A DNA stretch of 64,000 nucleotides from Ceratotherium simum simum (lineage: Eukaryota; Chordata; Mammalia; Perissodactyla; Rhinocerotidae): positions 10,592,731 to 10,656,730 of the forward strand of contig NW_004454166.1 of NCBI RefSeq assembly GCF_000283155.1, read 5' to 3'. Below the pieces are notes generated by a model, which did not search any database, was not told where the DNA came from, and saw only the letters and a program-made list of their open reading frames with translations. Shown piece by piece: positions 35,164-47,256 of the stretch; within the stretch, counting starts at the first letter, position 1, and every line of letters begins with the position of its first letter. The position numbers were made by a program, and so were the translations under genes.

Positions 35164-35272
35164 TAAAGCTGATAATTATTATTATTGTAGTAAGAACATT
35201 TAACATGAGATCTACCCCCTTAGCAAACCTTAAATGTACAATACAGTGTTGTTAATGGAATTTTTTCTTAAG
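35164..35272 (-). repeat. Short L1 3' scrap, antisense
   Basis: 'agtaagaacatttaacatga' followed by 'gatctacccccttagcaaac' matches the reverse of an L1 3' end, like the longer copy at 60975. Confidence 0.5.
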
Positions 35273-36760
35273 TTTGTTTACCTTGATTTATTCCCTCTTT
35301 ATTTTTCAGCTCTATAAGGCAGCTATTTCCCTTTTCATTCCAAAGCAAAATGGTGTATAAATGGCTGCCTAATTAAAAGGCCTCTAGTAGATGTTTTCAG
35401 GGTGAGATCAAGGTCACAAGTAATATGAGATCTTTACATATGACCTCAACCTGGGAGAGCCAAGGAAATCATACAGCAGCTTGTTTTTCAAGTTTCAGCA
35501 AAAAACCCACCACTCTAGTCCGTTGAAGGAAGATTCCTACAGGCCTGGAGGAACTTCACAAAGATTGGAAAGAATGTATTTGGCAGGAGAGTCCTTGGCC
35601 TGAGTAGCTGATTTTTAGGGAGAGGGAAGGAAATCCCAGATAAAACTGCAAAAGCAGATGTCACAGAGGACAATAGGTCCGAGAAAAAGAAGCAACACGT
35701 TGTGAAGTATCACAGGAACTCTCAGATAAAAATATATTCAGAAATAGGTCTTATAGCCACCTTGTGTACATGCCAACACATTCAGGACAAAGATCAGTCA
35801 AGAGAAGGAAGAAAGCACAAAATTGTCAAATAAAATTTCAGAGGTATCAGTGCAACTTGACAGAGTGCGGATCAAGGATGAAAAAGGACAATTAATAGTT
35901 GGAATGTTTAAAAGAAATGGAAATATAGAAAAAAATAGAAGAGGAAGTGAAGTAGCAGAGTGTATCTGGAGACTATTGAGTAGTGAGGTCATTTAGAACC
36001 TGAAGTGGGATGAAATACAACAGAAAAGGAGAGCTGAATTAACCTGATATTGCCATAGAACTATAGCACCAACCACCCAGTGAGAGGGAGGAAATTGATG
36101 ACACTCTCCTGCAAAAGGTACAAAGCTGGCCCAGCATTTGGGAGCTTAGGGAACTCCAACGTTTCTCAGATCTTCTGAGAATCTCCGTTTAAACAAAGCA
36201 GAGCATTATACTTAGCTCTAACTTTTTTTGACATCACCTCTCAAAAGGTCAAGGGAGTAACAAAGAAAATAACACGAGACTCAATTGAGAGCAACAAGGG
36301 AAACGTTAATAACAAAATGGATTTGATAAAGAATTGGGAAAAGTGACTGTTCAGGGACACTAGATATAGTCATGTCCCCTAGGCTTGAAAATGGCTTCTT
36401 GAAAAAGTTAAAAAAGTACAACTTGTCATCTGAGAAATGGAAGAGTCGAAAATGAAATTAAGTCCTATTGATTAAAATGGAAACTGGCTACAAGTCTTGT
36501 CCCAGCCTATCCCAAATTTCTATTAAAATCCCCATGAAAATACAGTAGATAAAAACTCACAACAAACAAAACAAAAATGGCAAGGAAATATGTTTATATA
36601 ATCTGGTAGAAATTTCACTTGTGCAACAGCTTTTGGATCTGGATTAGAAGAGGAAAAATGGTGGGCTGCCCATAAGTGACCTCACAGAAAGGCAGAACAA
36701 AGGTAAGAAGACACATTGCGTCTATTGCACAGCTGCCTCCTGGCCCAGAGATGTGGAGAT
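35273..36760. other. AT-rich DNA, no gene recognised
   Basis: Nothing recognised apart from short frames. I could not assign this stretch to any repeat. Confidence 0.4.
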
Positions 36761-36764
36761 CATG

Positions 36765-36985
36765 TAGAGGTTAAAAGCTTGTACTCAGGGACAAATAGAT
36801 ATGACATTGAACCCCATGCTATCAATTTATTATTTGGTCAAGTCATTAACTTTCCTAAGCCTTGTTTTCCTCATCTACAAAATGGGGTTCATATAGACCT
36901 TTCCTTAAGGATCAGCCATGAAGATTAAATTAGAAGAGCAATTCATGCAAAGTATTAAGCACAGTGCCTAAAACATAGTAAATTA
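36765..36985 (+). repeat. MIR SINE
   Basis: 'tttggtcaagtcattaactt', 'ttcctcatctacaaaatggg', 'caaagtattaagcacagtgc' and 'ctaaaacatagtaaattatt' give a sense MIR. Confidence 0.75.
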
Positions 36986-37289
36986 TTATTATTTTTGCTT
37001 TATCCTTTTGGAAGCTTGATCTCCCAGAGAACAGGAAGTTTCCCAAGGTAGTGAAAAGGAAGTAGAAGGAGGAAGGGCAATCACACATAATATCCTAGGA
37101 TATGGGTTCTCCTCCAACATTGTAGAGAGAGGAGGAAAGAGGAAAAGCAGGGCTTCCGGAGTGGTGCAGCATTTGCAGAGAACCACTGGGCAGAATAGGA
37201 AAAGAACTCCTCTCAGTAGATCTGCACCAGATAAAAATGCTGCACAGAGGGAATTGAGCTGGGTTTGACGCTTATCAGCCTAATCAAGA
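36986..37289. other. unique DNA, nothing recognised
   Basis: No feature seen. Confidence 0.4.
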
Positions 37290-37472
37290 GTTGTCAGATA
37301 AAACATAGGGAGCCAAATTAAATTTGAATATTAGATGATTTTTAAATTATTTTATCAAAGTATTACCCACACAATATTTGGGACATATTGATAGTAAAAT
37401 AATTCATTGTTTATCTAAAAATTCAAATTTAACCAAGCATCCTGTATTTTTATTTGCTATATCTAGCAACCC
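37290..37472. mobile_element. Palindromic MITE (MER53-like)
   Basis: The left end GTTGTCAGATAAAACATAGG and the right end (TGTATTTTTATTTGCTATAT then CTAGCAAC) are imperfect reverse complements, and the arms stay complementary toward the centre ('aaattaaatttgaatattag' against 'aaaaattcaaatttaacc'). It is a noncoding DNA transposon; the family name is from memory. Confidence 0.7.
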
Positions 37473-38132
37473 CAATTTTTCCTCTGGCTGTAGTTGCTAG
37501 GAGAAAGTTTGGCCTGCAAAGAAATGGAGAGTGCATGGAGCAACAGGAAATGCTCACACCCTGACACTTGGTAAATGCTGATTGAGTCTGGATCTCTCCT
37601 CCTCTTAGAATGAACTAATAGAAAACACAACAACAGCAATAGTAGAGGGCCTATCAAGAATTTACCAGAAGGCAAGAAAGTAATTCTAAAGATTCATGCA
37701 ATACAACTTTGAAAATCTTAACTACGGAAACTGTATAGTATCCCTAAGAAACCTTGTATTCTGGGAGAGGAATAGAAAATTTTAAAGCAGAGAAGTTTAC
37801 AAATAAAGTTAGTAAAATGAGATGCAACAGATAATCTTAGTAGAAATGGTAGTCAAAGCAGAATTCCAAAGAAAGTGAAATGTGAAGAACAAAATTTAAG
37901 CAGTCAGTTTTGGAGGCAGTAAGGGGCAGAACTGATGCTGCAGTAAAGCAAATCATGATGTGGGATTGAGACTGGAGAAGCATCTCCATCCTCAGGAAAA
38001 GAGCAAGGAGGTAAAATTAGGAAAAGAAAAAGATAGGTATGCGACACAGAATAGAGATCATATCTCAAGCTAGACGAAATCAGAACAATTACAGTACAAG
38101 CAAAAGCAAACAGTCAATTAAAGAAAACGTTC
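37473..38132. other. A-rich unique DNA, nothing recognised
   Basis: No gene or clear repeat seen. Confidence 0.35.
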
Positions 38133-39479
38133 TCAACTCTAGACCAAGATGGTGACACAGGAGGCTCCTGAATTTCCCTCCTCCCATGGATGAACCAAAT
38201 ATACAACTACACATGGAGCAGTTCCCTCTGAGAGAAATCCAGAAACTAGATGAATGACTCCTCCACATCAGGGGACTGAGAAAACACCCTAATCAAACTA
38301 GGTAGGAAAAGCTGAGACACATTCTCCCCATAAACTCCACTCCTTGCAGCAGTGCCATACAGTTGGGAGGGAACCCTCAATGCCCAGCTTCTCCCTGAGG
38401 AGTGAAGGGCTTGAACCACACATTTAGTGCCCCAACTTTTAAGGCCACACATGAGGAAGAGGCCCCCAAATCAACTAGTTCTGAAATCCAACGGGGCTTG
38501 CATGCCTGAGTCCCACAGGACTATAGCAAACAAAGAATCAGTTGTTAATGGGCAGACAAGCACTCGCTGAAGCTATCCCCCCAGAGCTCATCGCAGTGGT
38601 AGCAGGTAAAATCACCTGTCTCCCAATCTTTCCCTGGAAGGGGTTTGATTGCATACTTCACAAGCTGCTTCCTGAGGGTCTGGCTTCTAAATAGCCTGCA
38701 GCTAGGTGCTGACTATGATCCTGCGTGGAGCCCAAAAAGCCAGTGGGCACTTTCCCTGCCTTCTCCCTCTGGCTTATTCCAACAATAAAACCAAGTTACC
38801 AGTTTCCCCTTGAAAGAAGCTGTCCACACATCTAGCGCCCCAAATTTTATGGCTGCCACCCAAGGGACAGGCCCCCAAATCACCTACCTCTGATAGCCAA
38901 TAAGTCTTGCATTCAGGAATCCCACAAGTCTATAACACACAAGAAGCAGTTTTTAAACAGGTGCAGGCCCCACACCCATGGGTATACATACAGGCTCAGC
39001 ACAGAGGGAGCAAGCCAAATCGCCTATCTCCCAGTTTCCTCCTGAAAGACATTTGACTACATACTTTCCTAGCTGCTACCTGAGGGTCTGTCTTCTAATA
39101 ATCCTAAAACTAGATGCTGGCTGCAATCCTCCCACCTGGGTCACTGATGGGTCTTGACATACCCTTAACTATTGGAAGCCACTAAGAACAAAGACAGCAA
39201 CTTAGACAATCACAAAGGTTTGAGAGATGATCAGGAACTTTGTCCAGGCTGATTAACAAAGTTAAGTTCCTGCACGAGACCAGTCTACCAAGACTGGAAG
39301 AGATGGCCATTTTATCTAATGCACAGAAACCAACACAGAGAGTCCAGGAAAATGAGGAACCTCTAAAAGAAGAACAAAATAAATCTCCAGAAACTGATCT
39401 TAATAAAATGGAAATAAGTGATGGTATGAGACTAGATATCAATTACAAGAGGAAACTGGAAAATTCACAAATATATCAA

Positions 39480-42366
39480 GACTAAACAACATGCTCCTGT
39501 GCAACCAATAAGTAAAAGAAGAAATCAAAAGAAAAATAAAAAAATATCTTGAGACAAATAAACATAGAAATACAACATACCAAAACTTATGGGATGCAGC
39601 AAAAGCAGTTCTAAGAGGAAAGTTTATAGCAATAAATGCCTACGTTTAAAAAAAGAAAGATGTAAAGTAAACGACCTAACTTTACACCTCAAAGACCTAG
39701 AAAAAAAGAACAAGCTAAGCCAAAAGTTAGTAGAAGGAAGGAAAAAACAAAGATCAGAGTGGAAATAAAAGAAATAGAGACTAGAAAGACAACACATACA
39801 CATAAGATCAATGAAACTAAGAACTAGTTTTCTGAAAGATAAAATTGACAAACTTTTAGCTAGACCAACTAAAAAAAAAGAGAGAAGACTCAAATAAATA
39901 TAATCAAAAATGAAAGCAGAGGCTTTACAACTGAAAACAGAAATACTAAGTATTATAAGAAACTACTATGAACAATTATATGCCAACAAATTGAATAACC
40001 TAAAAGAAATGGATACATTTCTAGAAACATACAATCTACCAAGACTGAATCATGAAGAAATAGAAAATCTGAACAGACCAATTACTAGTTAGGAGATGGA
40101 ATCAGTAATCAAAAATCTCTCCACAAAGAAAAGTCCAGGACCAGATGGCTTCACTGGTGAATTCTACTGAACATTTAAAGAAGAATTAATACCAATCCTT
40201 CTCAAACTCTTCCAAAAAATAGAAGAGGAAGAAAACTCCCAAAGTTATTTTATGAGGCCAGAATTACTCTGATACCAAAGCCAGACAAGGATGCTACAAG
40301 TAGAGATAATTATATGCTATTATCTCTAATGAACATAGATGCAAATTTCCTCAACAAAATACTAGCAAACTATTCAACAGTACATTAAAAGAATCATATA
40401 TCATGATCAAGTGGGATTTATTCCTAGCATGCAAGGATGGTTCAATATATTCAAATCAATAACTGTGAAACACCATGTTAACAAAATGATGGATAAAAGC
40501 CATATTATCATCCCAATAGATGTAGAAAAAGCATTTGACAAAATTCAACATCCTTCATGATAAAAACTCTCAACAAATTAGGTATACATGGAATGTCCCT
40601 CAAGATAATAAATGCCACAGCTCACTGCACACTCAATGTTGAAAGATTGAAAGCTTTTCCTCTAAGATCATGAACAAGACAATAATGTCCATTCTACCAC
40701 TTTTATTCCACATACTATGAGAAGTCCTAGCCAGAACAATTAGGCAAGAAAAAGAAATGAGAGGCATACAAATTGAAAGGGAAGAAGTAAAATTGTCTCT
40801 GTTTGCAGTTGACATGATATTATATATATGTTGAAAACCCTAAAGACTCCACAAAAAAAAACTGTTAGAATTAATAAACAAATTCAGTGAAGTTGCAGGA
40901 CATAAAATCAACATACAAAAATCAGTTGCGTTTCTATACACTAACAGCGAACTATCAGAAAGACAAATTAAGAAAACAATCTCATTTAAAATTGCATAAA
41001 AAAGAGTACAATACTTAGGAATAAATTTAGCCAAAGTTGTGAAACATCAATACACTAAAAACTATAAAACAGCGATGACAGAAACTGAGGAAGGCACAAA
41101 TAAATAGAAATATATTCCATGGTCATGGATTAGAAGAATTAATATTGCTAAAATGTCCCTATTACCCCAAGCAATCTACAGATTCAATACAATCCTTATT
41201 AAAATTCCAATGGCATTTTTCACAGAAATAGAAAAAAAAAATCCTAAAACTTATTGGAACAACAAAAGATCCCGAACAGCCAAAGTAATCTTTAGAAAGA
41301 AGAGCTAAGCTGGAAGCATCACACTTCCTGATTTCAAATTATATAACAAAACTATAGGAATCAAAACAATATGTTGTTAGCATAAAAACAGACACATACA
41401 TCAATGGAACAGAATAGAGACCCTAGAAAGTAACCTACGCATATATAGTCAATTAATTTATGACAAAGCAGCCAAGAATATACAATGCGGAAAGGACAGT
41501 CTCTTCAAAAAATGGTGTTGGGAAAACTGGATATTCACATGCAAGATAATGAAACTGGACCCCATATCTTACACTATACACAAAAATCAACTCAAAATGG
41601 ATTACACTTCAACATAGGACCTGAAACTATACAACTCCTAGAAAAAAACAAATGGTAAAAACTCCTTGACATTGGTCTTGGCAATGATTTTGCAGATTTG
41701 ACAACAAAAAGCAACAAAAGTAAAAATAAACAAGTGGAACTACATCAAGCTCTGCATACAAAGAAAACCATCAAAAAAATGAAAACACAGTCTATGGAAT
41801 GGGAGAAAATATTTATAGGCCACATATCTGATAAAGGGTTAATACCCAAAATATAAAAGAAACTGAACTAACTCAATAGCAAAAACCAAATAACTCAACT
41901 AAAAAATAGACAAAGGACCTGAATAGATATATTTTCCAAACAAGACATAAAAATGGCCACCGGGTACATGATAAGGTGCTCAACATCACTAATCATCAGG
42001 GAAATGCAAATCAAAACCAAAATGAGATATCACCTCATGTCTGTTAGGATGGCTACTATCAAAAAGACAAGAAATAACAAATGTTGGTGAAGATGTGAAG
42101 AAAAGGGAACTTTTGTGCACCGTTGATGGGAATGTAAACTGGTACAGCCACTATGGAAAACGGCATGGAGGTTCCTCAAAAAAATTAAAAAGAGAACTAC
42201 CATATGATCCAGCTATTCCATTTCTGGGTATATAGCCAAAGGAAATGAATGCATTACTTCAAAGAAATACCTGAACTCCCACATTCATTGCAGCAATATT
42301 CACAGTAGCCAACATAAGAAAACAACCTAAGTGTCTGTCATCTAATGAATGGATAAAGAAAATGTG

Positions 42367-42409
<43 letters not shown>

Positions 42410-42550
42410 ATGGAATATTATTTAGCATTTAAAAAAAGAAAATCCTGCCATTTGTGACAACATTGATGAACCTGGAGGGCATTATGCTAAGTGAAATAAG
42501 CCAGACAGAACAAGGTAAATACTGCATGGTATCACTTATATGTGGAATTA
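39480..42550 (+). pseudogene. L1 ORF2 reverse transcriptase remnant, dead
   Basis: ORF2 supplies reverse transcriptase for L1 retrotransposition. Peptide pieces readable in shifting frames include KSPGPDGF near 40130 (reverse transcriptase entry motif, with stops soon after), a [15 protein letters not shown] segment near 40520, and the catalytic box near 40799-40819. The box reads LFAVDMI where active L1s have FADDMI, so the first catalytic aspartate is replaced by valine, and a stop follows within about seven codons. The C-terminal part (41430-42550) is recognisable by its similarity to the younger L1 at 20606, but broken. Confidence 0.8.
42369..42402. repeat. (TA)n microsatellite inside L1
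   Basis: About 16 uninterrupted TA units lie between 'gatgtg' and 'cacacaatgg'; self-complementary and probably variable in length between individuals. Confidence 0.9.
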
Positions 42551-43025
42551 AAAAAAAGTCAAATTCTTAGAAACAGAGAGTAGAATGGTGGCTGCCAGGG
42601 ACTGGGGGGTGGGGCAAATAAGGAAAGGTACGTAACAGGGTACAAACATTCAGTTATGAGATGAATAAGGCCTGAGGATCTAATGTAAAACATCGTGACT
42701 ATAGTTGATAATACTATATTATATAGTTGAAATTTGCTAAGAGAGTAGAACTTAAATGTTCTAACCAAAAAAAAAAAAAAAGGAAAATATGTGAGGTGAT
42801 GGCTGTGTTAATTAACTTGATGGTGGGAATCCTTTAGCAATATATACATATATTAAGTTGTCACATTGTACACTTTAAATATATTACAATTTTATTTGTA
42901 ATTATTTAAATATATTACAATTATAAATGAATAAAGCTTAAAAAAAAAAAAACCCTAATACACAGGCACATATTAGACATCAATAATGACAGGGAAAAAA
43001 ATTCTCACCTGTGCTGGAATATAGA

Positions 43026-43528
43026 CAGTCCCTGACTTAACGATAATTCAACTTACGATTTTTCAACTTTACAATGGTGTGAAAGTGATACACATTCAGT
43101 AGAAACCGTACTTCAAATTTTGCATTTTGATCTTTTCCTGGGCTAGTGATATGCAGTGGGATCCTCTCTCGTGATGCTGGGCAGTGGCAGTGAGCCACAG
43201 CTCCCAGTCCGCCACACGATCACTAGCGTAAGCAACCCATATACTGACAACCCTTCTGTACCCAGACAACTGTTCTGCTTTTCACTTTCAGTACGGTATT
43301 CAATAAATTACATGAGATAGTCACAATTTATTATAAGATAGGCTTTGTGTTAGATGATTTTGCCCAAGTGTAGGGTAATGTAAGTGTTCTGAGCATGTTT
43401 AAGGTAGGCTGGGCTAAGCTATGATGTTCGGTAGGTTAGGTGTATTAAATGCATTTTCAACTTACAATATTTTCAACTTACAATGGGTTTATCGAGACCT
43501 AACCCCATCAAGTGTCAAGAAAGATCTG
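43026..43528 (+). mobile_element. Nonautonomous DNA transposon, TA-flanked
   Basis: The left end CAGTCCCTGACTTAACGATA and the right end resemble each other in reverse, and inner CAACTTACGATTTTTCAACT / TTTTCAACTTACAATGGGTT blocks repeat. Sequence between (such as 'agtagaaaccgtacttcaaa' and 'gtaggttaggtgtattaaat') is noncoding. TA follows the right end, as for mariner/Tigger-type elements. Specific family not assigned. Confidence 0.7.
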
Positions 43529-43884
43529 TACTGGAAATTTAAAATGTTTAATATATTACATGTTTATATATTATCTAATTTAATTCTCATTTACTTCTCA
43601 CAGATACCTTGTGAATTTATATAACCATGTTAAGCTAAACCTTTGGTATTATTAATTATGGCAGCAGAATTAGTAAAATATTTATATTTTACTAATTATA
43701 ATAATATATATATTATTATACTTTTCAGCTTAGCAATTTAAAATACCTAATAAAAAGTCAATAGACTTCTAAAAAATAATAAGAAAGAAACTATCTGAAG
43801 CTAGAACAATGGAGAGAGAAATAACATAGTGGCCTACAAGACATTTGCAGGACACTCAGGATGGCCTAAATGTCCTTCTAGATA
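43529..43884. other. AT-rich DNA, nothing recognised
   Basis: It contains an AT palindrome-like patch at 43675-43720. No gene. Confidence 0.45.
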
Positions 43885-44190
43885 CTTAACCTGTATTAAC
43901 TTATTTTTTTACTTGAAACAACAAAAATTTATTGTCTCACAGTTATGGAGGCTAGAAGTTCAAAATCAAGGTGCCAGTAGGGCCATGCTCTCTCTGAAGT
44001 TTCCAGGGGAGCATCTTTCCTTGCTTCCTCCTAGCTTCTGGTGGTTGCTAGCAATCCTTGGTGTTCCCGGCTTGTGAATGCGTCACTCCAGTCTCTGCCT
44101 CTGTCTTCACATGGCCTTCTCCCCTGTCTGCCTGTGTGTCTGAGCCTCTTCTGCTCTTCTTATAGAGACACCATATTGGACTTAGGCGCC
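43885..44190 (-). repeat. MLT1-type LTR fragment, antisense
   Basis: 'aacaaaaatttattgtctca', 'cagttatggaggctagaagt', 'tcaaggtgccagtagggcca' and 'tcttcttatagagacaccat' are the reverse of an MLT1 LTR 3' half. Truncated before the LTR start. Confidence 0.7.
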
Positions 44191-44375
44191 AATTTACCCT
44201 CACAACTACCCCACGTGGTAGGCACTATGTTAGCCCCGTTTTACAAATGAGGAAACCAAAAGAGAGAAGTTCTTAATCTTGGGCTTTCTTTTTAAAATTT
44301 TGTTCAAGGTCATAGGCCTAGTAAAGGACAAAGCTAGGACTTGAACCCAGCCAGCCTGGCTCTACAGTGAATGCT
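44191..44375 (-). repeat. MIR SINE, antisense
   Basis: 'gtggtaggcactatgttagc', 'tttacaaatgaggaaaccaa', 'ggacaaagctaggacttgaa' and 'cagcctggctctacagtgaa' match reverse MIR. Confidence 0.7.
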
Positions 44376-45239
44376 CTTCAATTCCAAAGTTACATGGTAT
44401 CTAGAAAAATCACCCCTCAAAATTTGCATATGCAAATTTTCAGACTTCCCCTGATTACATAAGGACATCAGTGTAAAGGCAGCCACACCCAAAAAATTTC
44501 CTGGAAATATTTGAATAGACAAATGTTTGAATAGACAAAAAACAATTTTACAAGCATTTAAGCTGAAAACAGAAGAAAAGAAGTTACAGAGGAACAATGA
44601 TCAGGCTAACCTGAGACTTCTCATCTATAAAGCTAAATGCCAAAAGACAGCGAAATAATCTTACAGAGCTTTGAGGAAAGCTGATTATGGGCCAGGTTAT
44701 TGCTCATATGTGAAGTCAACAGCACTAAGACACTTCATGACAGGAGCAGGTCCAGAAAATATGCCACCACACACCCTTCTTGAAAGAATTACTTGCAGAC
44801 ACATACCTATTCTAGTGACCAGAAGATTAATCAAAGTTAAAAGCTTGAGTATGGGGAATTTGTGGCAAAAGGGGGCTAATGATGAGTAGAAAAGCAGGTA
44901 AACAGAGTCATGGAATCTAATCCAAAATTATTGTTGAAAATATTGTTTCAAAACTAAATGCAAATGTCAATTAACATTCTTGACATGGAAGATATATGAT
45001 ACACAAAAGAATAATTTCATAAACACAGTCTGGTGTACCAAATCCAAAATTATATTTTAAGACTGAGAAGTGTTAAGTGGGAAGAAAACTCTCGCTTGAT
45101 TCCTCATCTAAACTGCTTGGTTGTGGAGGAATCAGAATGTCTAGTTTCATTTCTAACTGTGAGATTTAAAGAGACAGGAGTTGACCGATGCTGATCAAAC
45201 TCCTATAAACCTCGTCTCACACCAAGATCTCGCTGGCTC
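44376..45239. other. unassigned DNA, no gene supported
   Basis: The 72-87 codon frames here have no domain. Nothing recognised. Confidence 0.4.
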
Positions 45240-45630
45240 TCTAGGCTCCAGCACAGCATATTTTTTAAAAAATGTTGCAGTTGGTTTGTTTTTAGGATTC
45301 TCAAAGGCTTCCTTGGCCATGGTCCTTTTCATCTGCTATTTCCTCTGGATGGAATGCTTCCACCTTGGTCATCACCCTCCTTTTAATGTGTTAACTCCTA
45401 CTTCTTCATGTTTCAGGTCATATTTAATTTCTTGAAGAATTTTCCAAGACCTTCCTGACTAAGTCAACTCTCTTTGTCATATGCATTCATAGCACTGCAT
45501 TCCTTTCTTTTGGAGGATTTATCAGTGTATAATCATGATTTATAATGCAATTATAAGCAACTATTAATTAGTGCAATTATTTTATTTATGTCTATTTCCC
45601 CCACTAATCTGCTAGCTCACCCAAAAATTA
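45240..45630 (+). repeat. L2 LINE 3' part, broken by the MULE
   Basis: Sense L2: 'ctctggatggaatgcttcca', 'ccaagaccttcctgactaag', 'atagcactgcattcctttct', 'tatgtctatttcccccacta'. It stops abruptly at 45630, exactly where the MULE begins, before the last ~100 bp of the usual L2 3' end. No clear continuation was found right of the MULE. Confidence 0.65.
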
Positions 45631-45633
45631 GGG

Positions 45634-45720
45634 GGCATTTGGTCCTGTCCAAAATGTCCATGGAGACATTTGGTCCCTACCAAATGGTCCTTGATATTTG
45701 GTCCTGCAAAAACATCCACG
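45634..45720 (-). repeat. MULE left terminal inverted repeat
   Basis: About one and a half units of the subterminal repeat in inverse orientation: unit one 45634-45669, then 'ttggtccctaccaaatggtc', 'cttgatatttggtcctgc' and a third start at about 45708. On the reverse strand it reads as the right-end units do (CCAAATATCAAGGACC). Confidence 0.85.
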
Positions 45721-45899
45721 TGTAGAAAACGTCTCTGGGTTCAAATAGCCCATAACGTTTATTTACACTTTGGTTTACGGGATTAATTCATAAAAAATAC
45801 TATCATTTTATTGGCCCAATGATTGTGTTATGGCTGTATGGCCAATAATAACCCTTCGTGACTCCATAGCCTAGCTGGTAATGGCACATGGGGTTAGGT

Positions 45900-46500
45900 A
45901 GATGGGCGGCGGTTGGAAATCTTGCAAAAGAGCAGTATTTATATTAACTATGCTTACCAAGGAAAAGTCCTACAGTTAGAGAAATGCACAGAGGATGACA
46001 TGTTGAGGATGGGATCTCCAATGCATGGGGCAATTGGTTGGATGTGACTGGGTCGTTCAATAAGGGCGGAGTTTGGAAGGAGGAGCTTGGTCAAGCCACA
46101 ATGGAAAAGGGGCTGCGAATGTGTTGACATAAACGCTTTACAAAGATTCTCTCTTATTGGGGAGGAGTGAGAACGGATGTGGCTCACCTACCACATAGTT
46201 GTCGGGTGTAATAGCCACCATGAGGGGAATACCGGGCATAGTTAACCCCATAAAACTATCCCATCGCCCAGGGTCAAAAGGCAATGTTTCCCTTGAATCA
46301 ATGTCCTGTAGAGGTACAATCGCGGTAGACCGCGAGAAGTGTCTGCCGCAATTTGGAGAGGTTTTAGTGGGTGTGGCTCCCGCACTTACTGCTCATTGGA
46401 GTGGGCCACCATGCCTTTCGCTGGTGCTGATCCACCCTGCCCAACCGGGTGTTAAATCCATGAGACATTAGTAAGGTTTCACCTAACAGTAAACCAGCGA
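45900..46500 (+). promoter_or_regulatory. CpG-rich leader of the MULE, possible promoter
   Basis: CpG dinucleotides are much denser here than in any neighbouring sequence: I count about a dozen in 46180-46500 (for example around ATCGCGGTAGACCGCGAG at 46319-46336). It lies directly upstream of the transposase frame. No TATA box or initiator is obvious. The promoter role is inferred from position and CpG density only. The 90-codon frame 46199-46471 has no recognised domain and is probably chance. Confidence 0.45.
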
Positions 46501-46576
46501 CCATTGGTCAGACGGCTGCACAAGAAAAAAAAACCTTTTTCTGTTGCTTGGCTTATGTGAAAATTTACAGCGAAAT

Positions 46577-46917
46577 ATGGCAGAAATAGTACACTCAAAA
46601 AAGGAAACGTCAATCCTATTTTATAATGGTTTTTGTTACCATTTCCATTTCTTTAATGGAGATAGGAGTAAAAGGTATTGGCGCTGTGAAGAGAAGAGAA
46701 TCTGCAATGCCCAATGTACAACTAGTCAGGATTTGGATGACATTATAGTCGTTCAAGATGGGACAGGAAAACATCAGCACAGCGTTGGTGTTGAAGGGGA
46801 GGTAAGGAAAACCGTGAGTGTGTTAAATGACACTCAGAAGAAGAACCAAATACAGCACCGTCACAGATACTTCCAAGAACTCTCCATGGTATTCATGATG
46901 AAGAGGTCCTGTTAATG
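46577..46917 (+). pseudogene. MULE transposase, N-terminal FLYWCH zinc-finger part
   Basis: FLYWCH fingers bind DNA and, in animal MULEs, precede the transposase core, where they probably recognise the transposon ends. The frame is open from a TTG at 46544, but the first ATG at 46577 has A at -3 and G at +4 and begins MAEIVHSKKETS, so I take that start. Counting from 46544, residues 25-80 carry the finger: aromatic LFYNGFCYHFHFF, then YWRC (Cys48), RIC and QC (Cys54, Cys58), and KHQH (His77, His79). The frame ends at a stop near 46912. The codons from about 46870 are already shifted, since the neighbouring frame there reads LHGIHDEEVLLMLPK and leads straight into the next part. No close similarity to host FLYWCH1 is claimed; that gene has several fingers and no transposase. 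Confidence 0.85.
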
Positions 46918-47256
46918 CTACCAAAAAGAAACTCATTAAAGAGGCAAATAAGTAGAATTCGAAACAGACATCAACCTCCAAACCCAACTTCGTTGCATGG
47001 AATTGAAATTTCAGAGGAGGATAAAGTGACCAGAGATAGAAAACCATTTCTTATTCATGATTCTGGTGCTCAAGATGACAAAAGAATTCTTATTTGCACA
47101 ACTTACGACAATATTCGATATTTAAGTGCTGATACATTATTCAGTGATGGCACTTTCAAGATGACACCAACATGGTATACTCAGTTATTTACTGTGCACA
47201 GTGTAGTATTGAGTTATGCTATGTCATTGATTTATGTATTAACAAAGATAAGGTGA
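46870..47256 (+). pseudogene. MULE transposase core, first half (DGTFK)
   Basis: It continues the FLYWCH part after a frameshift. The readable frame runs from before 46915 (ATG in frame, but probably internal) to a stop at 47254. It holds the linker RQISRIRNRHQPPNPTS, then KPFLIHDSG, RILICTTYDNIRYL and LFSDGTFKMTPTWYTQLFTV. The Asp of SDGTFK (codon at 47145-47147) is the first catalytic acid of the RNase H-like MULE core, followed by the usual P-x-W/F-x-QLFT-H pattern. The stop at 47254 follows a second frameshift near 47245: the next frame reads DKVRRHLQIYNMRKYL, as expected for the segment after YVLT. Confidence 0.88.

Larger units (their letters stand above)
38133..42952 (+). mobile_element. 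Old, nearly end-to-end L1 with internal loss
   Basis: It begins with an L1 5' untranslated region (GACCAAGATGGTGACACAGG at 38142 onward). It then has an ORF1 leader remnant (39200-39480), ORF2 (39480-42550), a 3' untranslated region with the G-rich stretch at 42596-42615, and a poly(A) end at 42940-42952. At about 4.8 kb it is shorter than a full L1, with most of ORF1 and the ORF2 endonuclease part missing. Stops and frameshifts are frequent. A (TA)n tract has expanded within it at 42369-42402. Target duplications were not found. Confidence 0.8.

Noticed and set aside
46577..46917. Host FLYWCH1-type gene
   Set aside because: Single finger directly followed by MULE transposase sequence and enclosed by transposon ends.
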